From NCBI RefSeq assembly GCF_003589595.1, contig NW_020654422.1, positions 11,638,197 through 11,702,196 of the forward strand: a stretch of 64,000 nt of DNA, written 5' to 3'. Positions 8,893 through 20,276 of the stretch are shown in pieces. The DNA comes from Hyposmocoma kahamanoa (taxonomy: Eukaryota; Arthropoda; Insecta; Lepidoptera; Cosmopterigidae). The notes beneath the pieces are model-generated. The model saw nothing but the letters and a program-made list of their open reading frames with translations, was not told the DNA's origin and searched no databases. The first letter of the stretch is position 1, and every line of letters begins with the position of its first letter. Made by a program: the position numbers and the translations under genes.

Positions 8893-11235
8893 TGAAGTAT
8901 TAATCCAATAAAAAAAATCAATCTCATAATTTTTATTAAAAATATGACGGGAGTGTTGTATCACGAACAACATTATGTAATCCATGTTACATTCAATCAG
9001 CATTTTAAATTCGTCATCTAAAACCAGCACTTACACTTCTAAAGCAAAGTTTCATATAAATTTTGTAGGTACAACAAACCTTAGCTGACGTTAACTTCGT
9101 ATCTTTGTCTGACGCTCACGTGAGGGTGATAGAGGGTAGGCAAGGGGAGGGGGTGAGTTCCAACTAGCTCTGTGAATCAATCAGGAATTAATTGCGGCTC
9201 TCAGAGTCGAGTGGAGTTGATTCATCCTACACTCATTAGTTGAAAACCATATTACTTTTCGTCCACGTATTGGGATCTTTTTCTCCTTTTAAAATGCCAC
9301 GGTATAGTCATCAAAACAATACTACTTTATTTAAATACCAAAAACTTGAAATATTTTCTTTAAGGTGTGATAAAGATTTGACTTTCTATTTTCTTACTGA
9401 CACTGAAGACAAAACTTGCTATTATTATAGTAAAATATTTCATGATAAAAAGTAGGCGTTAACTTGTCTTTTCTTTTTTAAAGTGTTATAGCTCCATCGA
9501 TACAATCGATGATTCTGCCAACAAGACACGAGTCTATTCACCAGTCAAATACTGGTGTATTTGGACGGCAAACTTTACTGTGAAGAAAAAACTATAATCT
9601 GTATTTAATAATAAATATTTTTTACAATTTTAATGATTTATGTCACTAAATTACAATATTTGTAGAAGTCAAGACGACTAATATTGTAAATTGACTTCCT
9701 AGGTCAGCAGTTTTGTCCTACGATGCAGTAAAACCATTTCCAGAAATCCGGAATTCAAAAAAAGTAATTATTAATATATTGATTATTGGTGTTAATTATA
9801 TAATATATTTATTATATTTGGTGGTTTTAACAACTCTATGTCGCTCCTTGTAGCCATATTGATACATCTCGAACACCTTTTTCCGACCATTGCATATTAC
9901 TAATAATATTTCAAAAATGCAAGTATATCTCAAGACCAACTAGATTGTACCACGCGCGTTGAGGGCGTAGCATTACTCTGATTCGGTTTTTGAGTGAAGC
10001 CGACATTTGCGCAACTCAACTTTGAGTCGAGACGAAACTTCACAACAATACGATTGTTTACATTCGAAAGGCAAGTCAAAGGAAAAGTTTCAAGTGGTAC
10101 GTAATAGAAACGTTTTGTGCCAATGAACGTTTGCGGTTTTGTTGCCAAAATAATAGAGTTATTTCGTTAGGAATTTGATATTGCGAAATTGGTGAAATGA
10201 TTTTTGCGGTCATGTTAATTACAGGCTCTGGCTTTGCGGGTTTGTATTATAATTATAGCCGACGCATTCGAATTTCGAAACACACGCGTGTAAATAAAGA
10301 ATATTGGTCATACAACTCAAAAATTTTATCTGACGTCTGTCCAAAACACATGCACGTTGTCAATATCCAATTGGGCCAATTTTGAAATTGACATGAAATT
10401 AATAAACAATTCGTTATTCTATATGCTAAGTTATATTTGCTGTTGATAAAAATTCATAACGAAAGTTCTTTCATTCGAGCTGAACCCATAGCGTTGGATG
10501 ACTGCGTTGAGATTGATTGCAGAATTAAGTTGGTAAATGCTATGTAAGGTAGACAAACAAATCGAATTTGCGAGTTTCGGTTGCCTAAGTTACGACATTC
10601 CACGCCGAGGGCTCTTCAGTTCAGACTAGTCTAAGTTGGCACAAAGCGTGCCATTCTGCTTGGTTACTGTCTGTGGAGATTTCTATACTCAAAGGTTTGA
10701 GATTTCTAAATAGGGATATTGGAATTTGTATTTGACTTAATTAAAGTGGAATTAATTTATTGCTTAATGACCGCTAAACAAGTCTGAAAGCAAAATCAGA
10801 GTCTTTTTCTATGAAATAACTCCGGTAAAGTTTTTTGCAACAAGTGGCATCATCAGCTAAACAAAAGAACACGAACCCGCCATCTGTCAGTTTGAATCTA
10901 TTCATCCATCGGCTGGACAGCCATACATCACAAGATGGCGTGAGACATAGTCATAACAACACCTTTTTCTACATCGGTATATAGTGGTGATGGAATTCTG
11001 TAAACAAATACGCAAGTGATTAATATTTGTACATTTCTTTTTGTATAATGGTAATTTCAAATGGTTTTATCAACGTACGTATGTATTATATTTGTAGCGA
11101 ATCATATAACATACGTAAAATTCGGGACAAATTCGTCAAGAAATAGACGCAATGGAACAGAATCACAGACAGATCAAAAAATTTTGGTATTTTCTTTTTT
11201 CATTACATAGGGGTTTTGCGTAATAGTAAATTTTT
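8893..11235. other. Unique-looking non-coding DNA
   Basis: No recognised repeat or gene over 2.3 kb. A G-rich patch (AAGGGGAGGGGG, ~9140-9151) and small ORFs at 9240-9455 and 9930-10148 show no family resemblance. It could be intron or regulatory DNA. Confidence 0.4.
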
Positions 11236-11696
11236 AACCGACTTTCAAACAAGGATGAGGTTCTCAATTCGACTGTATGTTTTTTTTTTCTATGTATGTT
11301 ACGCGATAACTCCGGTATTTGTGAACCGATTTTGATGATTATTTTTTTGTTGGAAAGAGGATACCTCCATAATGGTCCCATTTATATCCAAGGGTGGTTG
11401 TTCACGCATGAAGATTCATTTTAGTAAATAGCGCCTAAATTTTATTATAAGGAGCAATTGTTTTAATGGTTGATTTTGCTATTCTCCAATTCAAGGCGTT
11501 TTACTCTCTCAATATACTTCAAGTAGTGAGAACCGATTTTTATTATCTCCTGTGTTAAGTCCCGTTTAGTGGCGAACTAGGGGATGAATCCGAGTTTGCC
11601 CACTTTCCGGTAACCGATTTCAATAAAACTTGGTAATTATATGTAATTCCACGTTCTTTTGAGGTCGGTTTTTTTAGTACTCTGTACTGAGATTAT
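11236..11696 (+). repeat. Family E dispersed repeat, long copy
   Basis: Closely parallels the 7955 copy over its whole length, including the TAAATTTTATTATAAGGAGC block and the end TTTTTTAGTACTCTGTACTG. The two are the longest family E copies in the window. Confidence 0.75.
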
Positions 11697-11819
11697 ATTA
11701 TGCCAAAATGAAATTCAGTACTACAAACTATATTAGTTTCAGGGTGAAAGATCCTGTTTTTTTGTATTGTAATTTGTATTCATTGAACTAAGGCTCAAAA
11801 AATACAAAAACCGCTTTAT

Positions 11820-11888
11820 AGTGTGCATGCCTGCGCGCGAGTGCGTGTACGTGTACGCGTACTTGTGCGCGTACGTACGCGTGTATGC
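11820..11888. repeat. Alternating purine-pyrimidine tract
   Basis: Nearly unbroken GT/GC/AC/TA alternation with many CG steps (GTGTACGTGTACGCGTAC and similar). It is compositionally unlike the AT-rich surroundings and could adopt Z-DNA. Confidence 0.6.
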
Positions 11889-12001
11889 TTATTGCGACTA
11901 TTTGGTACATTTTAAACTATTATATATGTATATTTTTATGATATCAAGTTACGTTAAGCACCCGTTACCATTCTAAGCCCGGAACTCCGCTACGTTCACA
12001 T

Positions 12002-12080
12002 TACTACTTAGCAGTAGAAATAGGTACAGTGGCAATATTTCCTTGGACGAACTCTTTCACAAGGAGCTCTACTGCTGCTG
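12002..12080 (-). repeat. Family A repeat, 5' part only
   Basis: The complement of the family start (GAGCTCTACTGCTGCT at the high-coordinate end), running to the CTATTTCTGC block. The 3' part is missing. Confidence 0.6.
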
Positions 12081-12413
12081 AAATTATATAAATACATACC
12101 ATGCAATATCATTTAAGGACCCTAAAACGGTGTTTCAATATTCATACATGCAAGGTGTATCAAAAGGTTCAGCTTACCTGAATGATTAAAATACACATGA
12201 TAACAAATAAATTTGGCTCCTTCAACAACTTTTCGTTACACCTGTACTTTTTGTATGAGGAACCATTTTTGTTTTTGTTAATGTTCTTTATTTATTTAAA
12301 ACAAATTAGTTACTAACATTTCGTAAAATTGACATTGACATACTATGTCATAAGCTATAAACCACTTCTATCAGTGTTATTGTACACAGAATATTTAATT
12401 TAATAATAATAAT
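12081..12413. other. Non-coding spacer
   Basis: AT-rich sequence between a family A fragment and a family B SINE; nothing recognised. Confidence 0.4.
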
Positions 12414-12625
12414 TTAATAACGCACACACTCAACATAGCCCCGCACTAGGGAAACCCTGTGTCGCGGGCGCCATGCACACACACAGAAACAACCGCAAAT
12501 TACACCCAAACTCACGAGAGAAATAATTGTAGGCCATACAACTATTTCTCCCGGTCCGGGAATCGAACCTGGGACCTCTGCGTGGCAGTCAGTGGCATGG
12601 TAACCGTTCGGCTACGGAGGCAGTT
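12414..12625 (-). repeat. Family B tRNA-derived SINE, full length
   Basis: On the minus strand it begins AACTGCCTCCGTAGCCGAAC, with a tRNA-like head: box A TAGCCGAACGG and box B GGTTCGATTCC. The body carries a GTGTGTGCATGG-type block and GGTTTCCCTAGTGCGGGGC, and the 3' end is TGTGTGCGTTATT followed by an ATT-rich tail. The layout is that of a Pol III-transcribed SINE. Confidence 0.85.
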
Positions 12626-13530
12626 AAGAATAGCCTGAATTCCATAATAAGCTAACCTTAGGAAACTCTGTTATCTTTGTGCTAAGGAGATTTCGAATGA
12701 AACAACAACCCTTCGCAAATGGCTAACCCTTCGCCGAGGGCTAAGTGAGAACCCACTTAGACAATTATATTCGACGCCCATCAAGACACCGTGATGTACA
12801 GCTGAATGATTGCAGAAACAACTACCTGCTAATCGATTACTTGTCTACATACTCGAATATCAGTATAATACGTCTCTACTACGAGTATAGATAAATAATT
12901 GGAGAAAATACGTAGGTATTAAGCACGCTGAAAAATGATTGTTTGGAGCATTTCATAGATTAAAGTCCTCTGTATGAGTTTAAAAAAATCCTGTGTATTA
13001 GTTGGAATGGTATATACAGTTGAAGACAGATTTATTTCTCTTTCTGTACTAATTCATTTTAAGCAGGATAATATTATTTTCACCTCACTAGCTCGGAAAC
13101 ACTTCCTTTCTCATTAGACATATGCGCGCAAAAGCTTTTAAACGATAGTGCGTGGAAAAGGTTTTTGAGATTGACGATGAACTGTGGTGCACCTAACTTT
13201 ATCTTTCGATGAAAAAAAAAACATAATGACACATTCAACTACGCGATTTGTAGTACGTTCTACTTATTTATGAAATATAAATCCGTTGACGTTAAATTGA
13301 CAACGATAACTAATTTTGTTTATTAAAACATTTTAATTCGTAAATGAACCAAAATAATTTAAATAATCACTCAAAATTATAAGTACAAGCAAGAATAAAA
13401 AAATGATGACGTGCAAATTCAGAACGCACCCGAAGATAACATTTTTCTTCCGATTACTAAAAACTGATGTTTTATACTCAATCGTTTTTCTTTCATCTAC
13501 CATTTTCCTCGCTATAGTGAGGTGGAAAGT
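12626..13530. other. Non-coding DNA
   Basis: No recognised gene or repeat. The minus-strand ORF covering 13333-13710 gets its coding appearance from the iterated motif region described next. Confidence 0.4.
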
Positions 13531-13534
13531 TGTG

Positions 13535-13690
13535 TCTTTCGCTCGGCACCAAAGTTGTTTTACGTCTCGTGTCTTGAAACCCTCGCTACGCTCAGGTTTG
13601 TATTTTTGAGCCACTCGCTTCTCTCGTGGTTCAATCTTAGCATCCTTCGCTTGCTCAGGTTTCAGTAATACAAACACTTGCGTCAAACAA
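13535..13690 (-). repeat. Degenerate ~31-bp iterated motif in an open frame
   Basis: Plus-strand words CCCTCGCTACGCTCAGGTTT (13580), CCACTCGCTTCTCTCGTGGT (13611) and CCTTCGCTTGCTCAGGTTT (13643) recur about every 31 bp. The minus strand stays open through them, within a 125-aa frame (13333-13710), giving charged PERSEG/REKR-like words. It is probably a decayed minisatellite; no protein family was recognised. Confidence 0.45.
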
Positions 13691-13819
13691 CAATTTTTGC
13701 AGCTTTGCATAACAAATAACTATTGATCTTCAAAGAAATAATTGATCTATAGTACAAGTGCACTTTTTAAAATATACGATTTTTTTTATGTTTCATATAT
13801 ATATCAAACATAAATATAA

Positions 13820-13850
13820 GATATAAGATATATATATATATATATATAGA
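13820..13850. repeat. (AT)n microsatellite
   Basis: A run of TA dinucleotides within a wider TA-rich tract. Confidence 0.8.
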
Positions 13851-13963
13851 ATTATGTATACAAATACAAATTATTCCGTCTATATTAGTTAATCTACGGA
13901 TAAATTATAAATGAACTCCATTCAAGGTAACACTATTATTATTAAACATAACATACATATTAA

Positions 13964-14160
13964 CTGCCTCCGTGGCCGAACGGTTGCCATGTCGGACTGC
14001 CACGCGGAGGTCCCAGGTTCAATTCCCGGGCCAGGAGAAATATTTGTATGGCCTACGTTCTCTCGTGAGCTTGGCTGTAATTTGTGGATGTCTATGTGCG
14101 TGTCCATGGCACCCGCGACACAGGGTTTCCCTCGTGCGCGGCTATGTTGAGTGTGTGCGT
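13964..14160 (+). repeat. Family B tRNA-derived SINE inserted in family G
   Basis: Starts CTGCCTCCGTGGCCGAACGG, has box B GGTTCAATTCC and ends at GTGTGTGCGT. It is flanked by TATTAA on both sides (13958-13963 and 14161-14166), a plausible target-site duplication. The second family G copy lacks this insert. Confidence 0.85.
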
Positions 14161-14308
14161 TATTAATACACTAAATTAATATTTGGTATCCAAAAATAAT
14201 ACTCTTTTGCATTATTGGTCTTTTCTTTAACGATGAATGACTTGTATAACCAGTATACCTTTTGATATTGATCTCCTCATAAATCTTGGTTCGCCCTCCA
14301 TTCAACAG

Positions 14309-14341
14309 GTTAGGTTATATATATATTAGGTTAGGTTAGGT
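14309..14341. repeat. Short TTAGG-type repeats
   Basis: A few TTAGG units (the insect telomere motif) interrupted by an AT stretch. The paralogous position in family G copy 2 also has GGTTAGGTTAG, so they belong to the repeat, not to a telomere. Confidence 0.55.
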
Positions 14342-14741
14342 ATATGAAAAAGCAGCACGAGTCGATCGAGAGAAACAAACGTTTCGCGGCAGCGGCCGGC
14401 GAGTGCAATTTGCTTGCGATTCCGAACATGTTTTCAGATGAAATTATATTATAATTATATATATATAATTATATAATATAATTATATTATAATATTAGTA
14501 TACAAATATAATCAACATTTACTTAGCTTTTAAAACTATATAAATATTATATAAAAACTATATAAATACATAAGTATTTCATTTTTATTTTTAATGCTCA
14601 TTTATCTTACTTTTAAGGCCCAACATAAAATTATCAAAGTTAATTTATGCTATCAAACATTTTTTGCGTAGCTCGGAATAGATTAAAATGTTGATTGATT
14701 TAATTTATTTTATGTCTCAGAGAAAGACGATCAATCATTAA

Positions 14742-14865
14742 AAAGATGACCGTTGGATGGAAGCTGACTGAGATTAGCACGAGGTCGTGGGGACTGGCAC
14801 AGAAACTTGGAGTCCTATACCCAGTGGGTGAAGTCAAGCTGTATATGATGATGATAATGAAATAA
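14742..14865 (+). pseudogene. 3' end of an RTE-like LINE, decayed
   Basis: Broken frames give DDRWMEAD and then DWHRNLESYTQWV, resembling the conserved C-terminus of RTE-clade ORF2 (W-x-DD...W...YVQQW), followed by a TGATGATGATAATG-type tail. In-frame stops and a frame change show that it is dead. Confidence 0.4.
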
Positions 14866-15499
14866 AGTTCTATACATAATAAAATATTTTTTTAAATTTG
14901 TTAACTCGTTAATCTCACATGTTAGCTTTAATATCACAGTTATTTTGAAGAAGCGATTCTAATTTACTGACAGCGAGTATACTTAGGTACTAATATTGTA
15001 ACATACGTTTTCATATATTTTTCAAAGATTACTTGTTAGTTTTGCACTATATATTAACTACATTTACAAAAATAAATTTGACGTAAATTTAGTACAGTAC
15101 AAAGAAGAGAGCATGTGTGAATATTTAATAACGCTCTAATTACTGTAAATATGTACAAGCTCACGAGCAACGAACGAAAGAGGGTCTGACGGAGTCCTAA
15201 CGTCTTACTAATCACATTCATTATTAAAGATGCGAAGATGTGAAAACTCTCTAAACATTGTGCATAAATTATACATACTTACTCTACTTTGAAGCAGTCT
15301 TAAGATAATATGTGAGGATTTTCGGTAAAATGTCGTTATGATATATAATATGTGAGCTAGAAGGAAGACCTACTTGTATAACATAGATTATCTTTATAGG
15401 AATGTTTTAATTTCGAGATAACGTTGAATTTGTTGGTATTCAAACTGGCCAACAGTCGTCCTCATGTCGAAAAGTAATATATATGCCGAGTAGAGACAT
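14866..15499. other. Non-coding DNA
   Basis: AT-rich; nothing identified. Confidence 0.4.
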
Positions 15500-15849
15500 C
15501 GTAGCCGTGGTAGGAAAATGGTTTGGCCTGCTGCCTTCAAGCAGAGGAAGTTCGAATCCGTGTTTGCACCTCTGAGTTTTTTTGGAATTTACGTGCAAAA
15601 TTTAATTTTTATTAATTTTTGTAATTTAATTTACAAAAATTGTAATTTAATTCAATTTATATAAATTTAGTTTAGATGAAGGAAAACATCGTGAAAAAAC
15701 CTGCACGTCGAAGAAGATTCACAGAAAACGTGTGAAATCCGTAACACACACTGGGCCAGCGTAGCGGACTATGGCCTAAACCCTCGCCTGAGAGGAGACC
15801 CGTGCCCAGCAGTGGGACTTATAAATGGGTTGATGATGATGATGATGAT
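15500..15849 (+). repeat. Family D SINE (RTE-type tail), full length
   Basis: The head contains tRNA-like GAAGTTCGAATCCGTG. The body has AAAACATCGTGAAAAAACCTG and CACTGGGCCAGCGTAGCGGA, and the 3' end GCCCAGCAGTGGGACTTATA is followed by (TGA)n. This is a widespread lepidopteran SINE pattern whose 3' end matches RTE-type LINEs. Confidence 0.85.
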
Positions 15850-16319
15850 CAAATATAAGGATTGCTTAGCAAATTGAGGTAAGCATGGTTCGAGTCACAT
15901 TGAAAATAAAATATTGTTTAGCTATGAATATATATAACATTGTCTTTTTTTGTTTTTAACATCTAGATAGGTGTAAAGAATGTCTTAAGTCTTGTTCATA
16001 CAGAACAATAATTTCTAATTTTAATAATTCCATTAAGTGCGGCATATTAAAACAAGAAAGAAAACTTTGAAAGTCACTAAAACCTTGAAAGTATAAACTG
16101 AACAGGCAAATAGGAACGAAACATGGAACAATGCGTAATCACAGAAGACACAATCGTGTGCAAACTGCAGAGCGATTTCGTGATTTGTTAATCTATCCAT
16201 ACCCACCCTACACTTTATTAATAATATCTACCCACCCACTTTAGGCAATTCCTAGTGAACAAATATTGTGATTTCTCAACGTTAACATTAAAAAGTGAAA
16301 CAATGCTGTTAAAAATATA
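15850..16319. other. Non-coding DNA
   Basis: No recognised repeat or gene. Confidence 0.4.
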
Positions 16320-16329
16320 ACGTTAAAAC

Positions 16330-16405
16330 AAAACAGTGCTCCTGGAATCGAATCACGGGTATTGCAACTGGCAGTCGATACAACAAGCCGCTCGACCAAT
16401 TTACT
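16330..16405 (-). repeat. tRNA-like fragment
   Basis: The minus strand reads as a tRNA-like segment: a box-A-like stretch near TTGGTCGAGCGGC and a box-B-like GTGATTCGATTCC. Stems do not pair well, so it is a SINE head or tRNA pseudogene. Confidence 0.4.
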
Positions 16406-17245
16406 TGGAAATTAAATGACGAAATTTAGTATTGGTTTTAAAGATATGTTCATCATCTTCAAGCAACACTCCACTGTATTGCTTACGCAATAAAGTTGAA
16501 ATTGCTTTAATTTTTTCTTTGCTTAATACGTAAGAAGGCTCTCAGAACCAAATGGTCGGTTTGAGCATGTTAGGCGGTCAGGTATCTCATGTATTTGACT
16601 GTACACTTTAAGTGACTATACGCTACAGTGTTTGTTCAAGCTAAATATCTACTTAAGTAAGTATGTAACTTGTGTAATTTATTATTTTGCAAAATTAGCC
16701 TAATATAATCATATTCAACCATATTACCGACCCTATTATTACAGATCTTACGATCAATGCTGTGAATCGATAAATTAATTCATTTGCGACTCCGTTATGA
16801 TTAATATTCAAGGCAGTTAGCAATCAGGTTGCTGTAACGTAATATACACACAGTTACCTTTAGAGAGCCGATCTGCAATAATTTTGCCTCAAATCTGACA
16901 TAAACATGACCGATATTCTCTAAGCAATTTGCACAACTGTGGACCTCTTTGAATAAATTAGAGATACTACCTGGCCAAGGAAGCCTCTATGAATATGTAA
17001 GACAATGGTCCCAAACCTTAGAACCAATTAGAGGGGTCATTAAACCCTTGCTTGATTACATCTGCTGAGACGAATGGCTAATGGGTGTGCATTAAAATAA
17101 TTGGTGATGCCGATGGATGCAAATTGATCCTTGCATAAATACCACCCTAACTTACAATTGCTTAAAATGGACCGGGTACGACAAAATGGTCTACCTATAC
17201 ATATATACTATTGATTTTATTAAATACCATGATTTTAATTTATTT
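16406..17245. other. Unique non-coding block, possible regulatory DNA
   Basis: About 16780-17180 is more complex in sequence than its surroundings, free of recognised repeats, and rich in homeodomain-type words (ATTA, TAAT) plus an exact octamer ATGCAAAT at 17117-17124. This is only suggestive of an enhancer. Confidence 0.3.
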
Positions 17246-17247
17246 TT

Positions 17248-17279
17248 TCATATTCATATTCATATTCATATTCATATTC
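17248..17279. repeat. (TTCATA)n microsatellite
   Basis: About five TTCATA hexamer units in tandem, followed by TATA repeats. Confidence 0.8.
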
Positions 17280-17456
17280 TTATATATATATAACAGGTGT
17301 TCTTATGCTATTGGTACTTGACATGTAACACCCTGTGGAGTGACTGCAACATTTTGAGGGCCTGTGTCCATTATTAAAATAGAATTAGGAATAATTCATA
17401 ATAAAAACTAAACAAAAGTTTAGGCAATATAATCCACTAATTTGTTATCGTTATTA

Positions 17457-17640
17457 ATACAAAGATGGAACGCAAAGAAAAATTCCTGCGATCTGACAGA
17501 TCTCGAACCTGCGTCTGTAACGCCAGTGCAGGGCAACCGTTATACCAACTAAGTTACAGATCGTCAGTAAACCTTAGTAATTTCTATATACGTTTGTTAC
17601 AAATCTTTGTGTTTGATATTGAGAAATCTCTAAAAAAAAA
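17457..17640 (-). repeat. Family C element with tRNA-like core
   Basis: Left arm AATACAAAGATGGAACGCAA; right arm ends TTTGTTACAAATCTTTGTGT. The arms are inverted copies of each other with small gaps. The core on the minus strand has ATCTGTAACTTAGTTGG (box-A-like) and AGGTTCGAGATC (box-B-like). Confidence 0.65.
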
Positions 17641-17937
17641 TCTCACTCACTCAACCTTGCAGCTACTACTGGCTACAAACAATATGTTAAAAGGAAACGT
17701 TGGCGGCCTCCTGGGCACAATAGATTAAGATACAGCCCTCTATTTCCAATTTTCTACCTTTTGACTAGAAGAGTTAAAGAAAGAAATTTCCATTTTTTTT
17801 TTGTTTGTTCTATATTAACATTTAGTAAACTATTTCATTTTGATTAATAATTAATTCATTTCTTTAGTCATGACATATTAATACACTTTATTATTAATAT
17901 ATAATAAATTATAATTATATTATTATGATTTAACATA

Positions 17938-18407
17938 GCAAACGGCACTGTCGATTGCCCTGAACTCCTTGAGCAAATAGGACTGTGCACAAGCAAGGTT
18001 GCACTGAGAAATCCTATCACACTTTACGTTCCTAGGGTTAAGACAAATTATAGACATAATGCACTTTTAAATAGAGCGTCTCGCTCATTTAACTCCTTAG
18101 TTAATGGATATGGTGAGGTGGACTTGTTCAACACCAGTACAAGTAAACTAAAATATGTTTTTTCTTCAAATATGTAGCTACTATAACTGTTTAACGTTTT
18201 TAATTTCCTTATTTTTATTTATTATGTTCTTTAAGTCGACAACTTACTTTGTAGTTTGTTTCTATCACTTTAAATAATTATCTGTGGAAACTTTTAATTA
18301 GCCCTCAGCATACATGCACTGGCAAGTCAGGCGTGTATTATACTTTATTCTATTCTTGTTACCTAGCTGTAAGTTTTCCAAAAATAATGAAAATAAAATA
18401 AAATAAT
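17938..18407 (+). pseudogene. LINE ORF2 C-terminus and 3' UTR fragment
   Basis: An 80-codon open stretch ending in TAG at 18175-18177 contains VDCPELLEQIGLCT, ALRNPITLYVPR and LNRASRSFNSLV, the recurring end of CR1/Jockey-group ORF2 proteins. About 210 bp of 3' UTR and a short AAAAT-unit tail (18388-18407) follow. It is a 5'-truncated insertion from a lineage distinct from the intact LINE at 3.5-7.4 kb. Confidence 0.75.
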
Positions 18408-18515
18408 TTTACAGTAATATAAAAGTGTAAGCTTTGATGAGAAGAAATACAAAGTAGATAAGCACTAATATAATATATTTAGAATACCCGTAGCCAACTA
18501 ATTTTACTTTCATAG
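18408..18515. other. Non-coding spacer
   Basis: Short AT-rich gap; nothing identified. Confidence 0.4.
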
Positions 18516-18720
18516 ATGACCTCGATGGCCCAACGATTTGAGCTACAGGCGCTGCATAAAAGGTCCCACGGTAGATTCCCGGTAGAACCGATTTGAGAAA
18601 TGAGCTTTTCTAAATAACTCTAGCTGAGTGTTTTGGGTAGTACCTCAGTGTGAATTTCGTTGCTCTGTGTCTCATAATACGGGGAAATTCCCAGTTTAAA
18701 TCTTTATAATTGGCGTCTTC
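18516..18720 (+). repeat. tRNA-derived SINE (GACCTCGGTGGCC-type head)
   Basis: Box-A-like GATGGCCCAACGATTTGAGC and box-B-like GGTAGATTCCCGG, then a body ending in AGTTTAAATCTTTATAATTG. Related heads occur at 31544 and 31864. Confidence 0.6.
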
Positions 18721-19295
18721 ACATTATTAAGATTATTACTACTTTTTTTAAAAATTATTTTGGCTAGTTTTAACTACTAGTAAAGGCAGCATATCGTTCA
18801 ACACGTTTCGTCTTTTATTAGATCTGAGGGAGGGTATTCGTAGTAGGGAACTAATTACTCACCAGTTTCTCGTTGCAAATTTGATATTACGGGTAACGGT
18901 TGTAAGTTTTCCTGCGTTTCGCAATGTCCAGCCTCCACCCGTGCATCGTTCGAAAATGTTCATATTTCGACGCGCATAAACTAAGATTTTGTAATCGCTG
19001 AAACATTATATTTTCACTTAATAATTATAATAACATAACATGCAGTTGGTAGGTCAATGCATGCAGAAGATAATAAGTGAAAAAATTGTAAATACACAGA
19101 ATTCAAAATGAAGTAACCAGAATTTGGCGACAAGAAAAAAAAATATCAGCAAATTGAAAAAATATAAATATATAAATCATTTCCACAAAAGGCGTTATTT
19201 TAAATGAGCTTCTCCATAGCCTCAAATTATTAGATCTTAAAGAAATCCCCTACATCACCTTACAAAAAGCTATAATTTAAAATACAAACGGCTGA
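18721..19295. other. Non-coding DNA
   Basis: No recognised repeat or gene. Confidence 0.4.
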
Positions 19296-19296
19296 C

Positions 19297-19385
19297 ACTC
19301 TGAATGGCACTGCTACAGTTATAGACAGGCGTGTCACTTACCACCAGGAGCACGACTTGTTCGTCCCGTCACTTAGTAAAAAAAT
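19297..19385 (+). repeat. Family A repeat, 3' end
   Basis: Contains GACAGGCGTGTCACTTACCA, GACTTGTTCGTCCCGTCACT and a short A-tail. It is truncated at its 5' side. Confidence 0.75.
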
Positions 19386-19817
19386 ATATATGCCGAATTG
19401 TCAGAAAGTTCATGCAGATAAATAAAGACGATATAGGCTCTTATTATAACCAACCCTCAAAATAGATCCACACCATACAGCATTCACTTGATTTCAGTAC
19501 GTACCTAAATGTAATTAAAACTAGTAGAAAGGCAAAAGAAAAGAAAAAACATAGTAATAAATAATTAGTTTGTCTCAATAGATGAATAAATAAATGTGTA
19601 CTACATTTTATGTAGTAAGAGACACTAGTGGAGGGAAATAAAAGAGCTGTGTACCTTAACAAAATGGTGGAGTGTGTCTCAGCACCACGTTGATATTTAT
19701 TATACTACAATGTACTGTGTTCAAATACTAAGTATGTAGCATAAAATAAAGAATTGTTGTATCACATCACACGCAAAACAATACAACTACACTTCACATC
19801 TAACACATTTTTATTTT
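19386..19817. other. Non-coding DNA
   Basis: A minus-strand ORF (19444-19662) is hydrophobic but resembles no family. Nothing else seen. Confidence 0.35.
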
Positions 19818-20060
19818 AACCGACTTCAAAAAAGGAGGACGTTCTTAATTCACTGTATGTTTTTGTTTGTATGTATGTTACGCGATAACTCCGGTTTGTG
19901 AACCGATTTGCATGATTCTTTTTTGCAAGAAAGAGGGTACCCCAGTAATGGTCCCATTTAAATTTTATATTGATATTAAAAATATTCCACCTCTAAAGGT
20001 GACAACTGGGGGATGAATAACTTATGAGGTCGATTTTTAGGACTCTGCACTGAGATTATT
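19818..20060 (+). repeat. Family E dispersed repeat, short copy
   Basis: Starts AACCGACTTCAAAAAAGGAG and ends in GAGGTCGATTTTTAGGACTC...CTGAGAT. It lacks ~200 bp of the internal sequence found in the 7955 and 11236 copies. Confidence 0.75.
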
Positions 20061-20087
20061 ATAATTAATTTTCAACATTAATTACTA

Positions 20088-20250
20088 ATACAAAGATCGA
20101 ATACAAAGAAAAACTATTTCGATTTGACAGGACTTGAATCTGCGTCTCTATGCCAAATTAGGGCCACCGCTCTACCAACTGAGTTACAGATCACGTCAGC
20201 AGACCTTACAAATTTCTCTATATTTGTTACAGATCTTTTATATTGGGGTT
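20088..20250 (-). repeat. Family C element with tRNA-like core
   Basis: Left arm AATACAAAGATCGAATACAA and right arm CTATATTTGTTACAGATCTT form an imperfect inverted pair. Between them, on the minus strand, lie a box-A-like TAACTCAGTTGGTAGAGCGG and a downstream TTCAAGTCC, giving a tRNA-like core. Confidence 0.65.
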
Positions 20251-20276
20251 TTCCGGCTTTTGACTGAGTGAAGAAA

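Larger units (their letters stand above)
13868..14750 (+). repeat. Family G repeat, copy 1, interrupted by a family B SINE
   Basis: Parallels 57141-57700 in order and orientation: a TCTATATTAGTT...ACGGATAAATTATAAATGAA block, TAATAAATCTTGGTT-like, GTTAGGTTA, ACAAATATAATCAACATTT, AGGCCCAACATAAAA and GATCAATCATTAA. Shared length without the SINE is roughly 550-680 bp. No ORF and no clear termini, so the class is unknown. Confidence 0.6.

Noticed and set aside
13972..14166. ORFs across 13911-14166 on both strands
   Set aside because: They lie entirely in a family B SINE and its flanks.
14309..14341. Telomeric (TTAGG)n
   Set aside because: Only a few units, also present in the paralogous repeat copy at 57.36 kb; too short and internal for a telomere.
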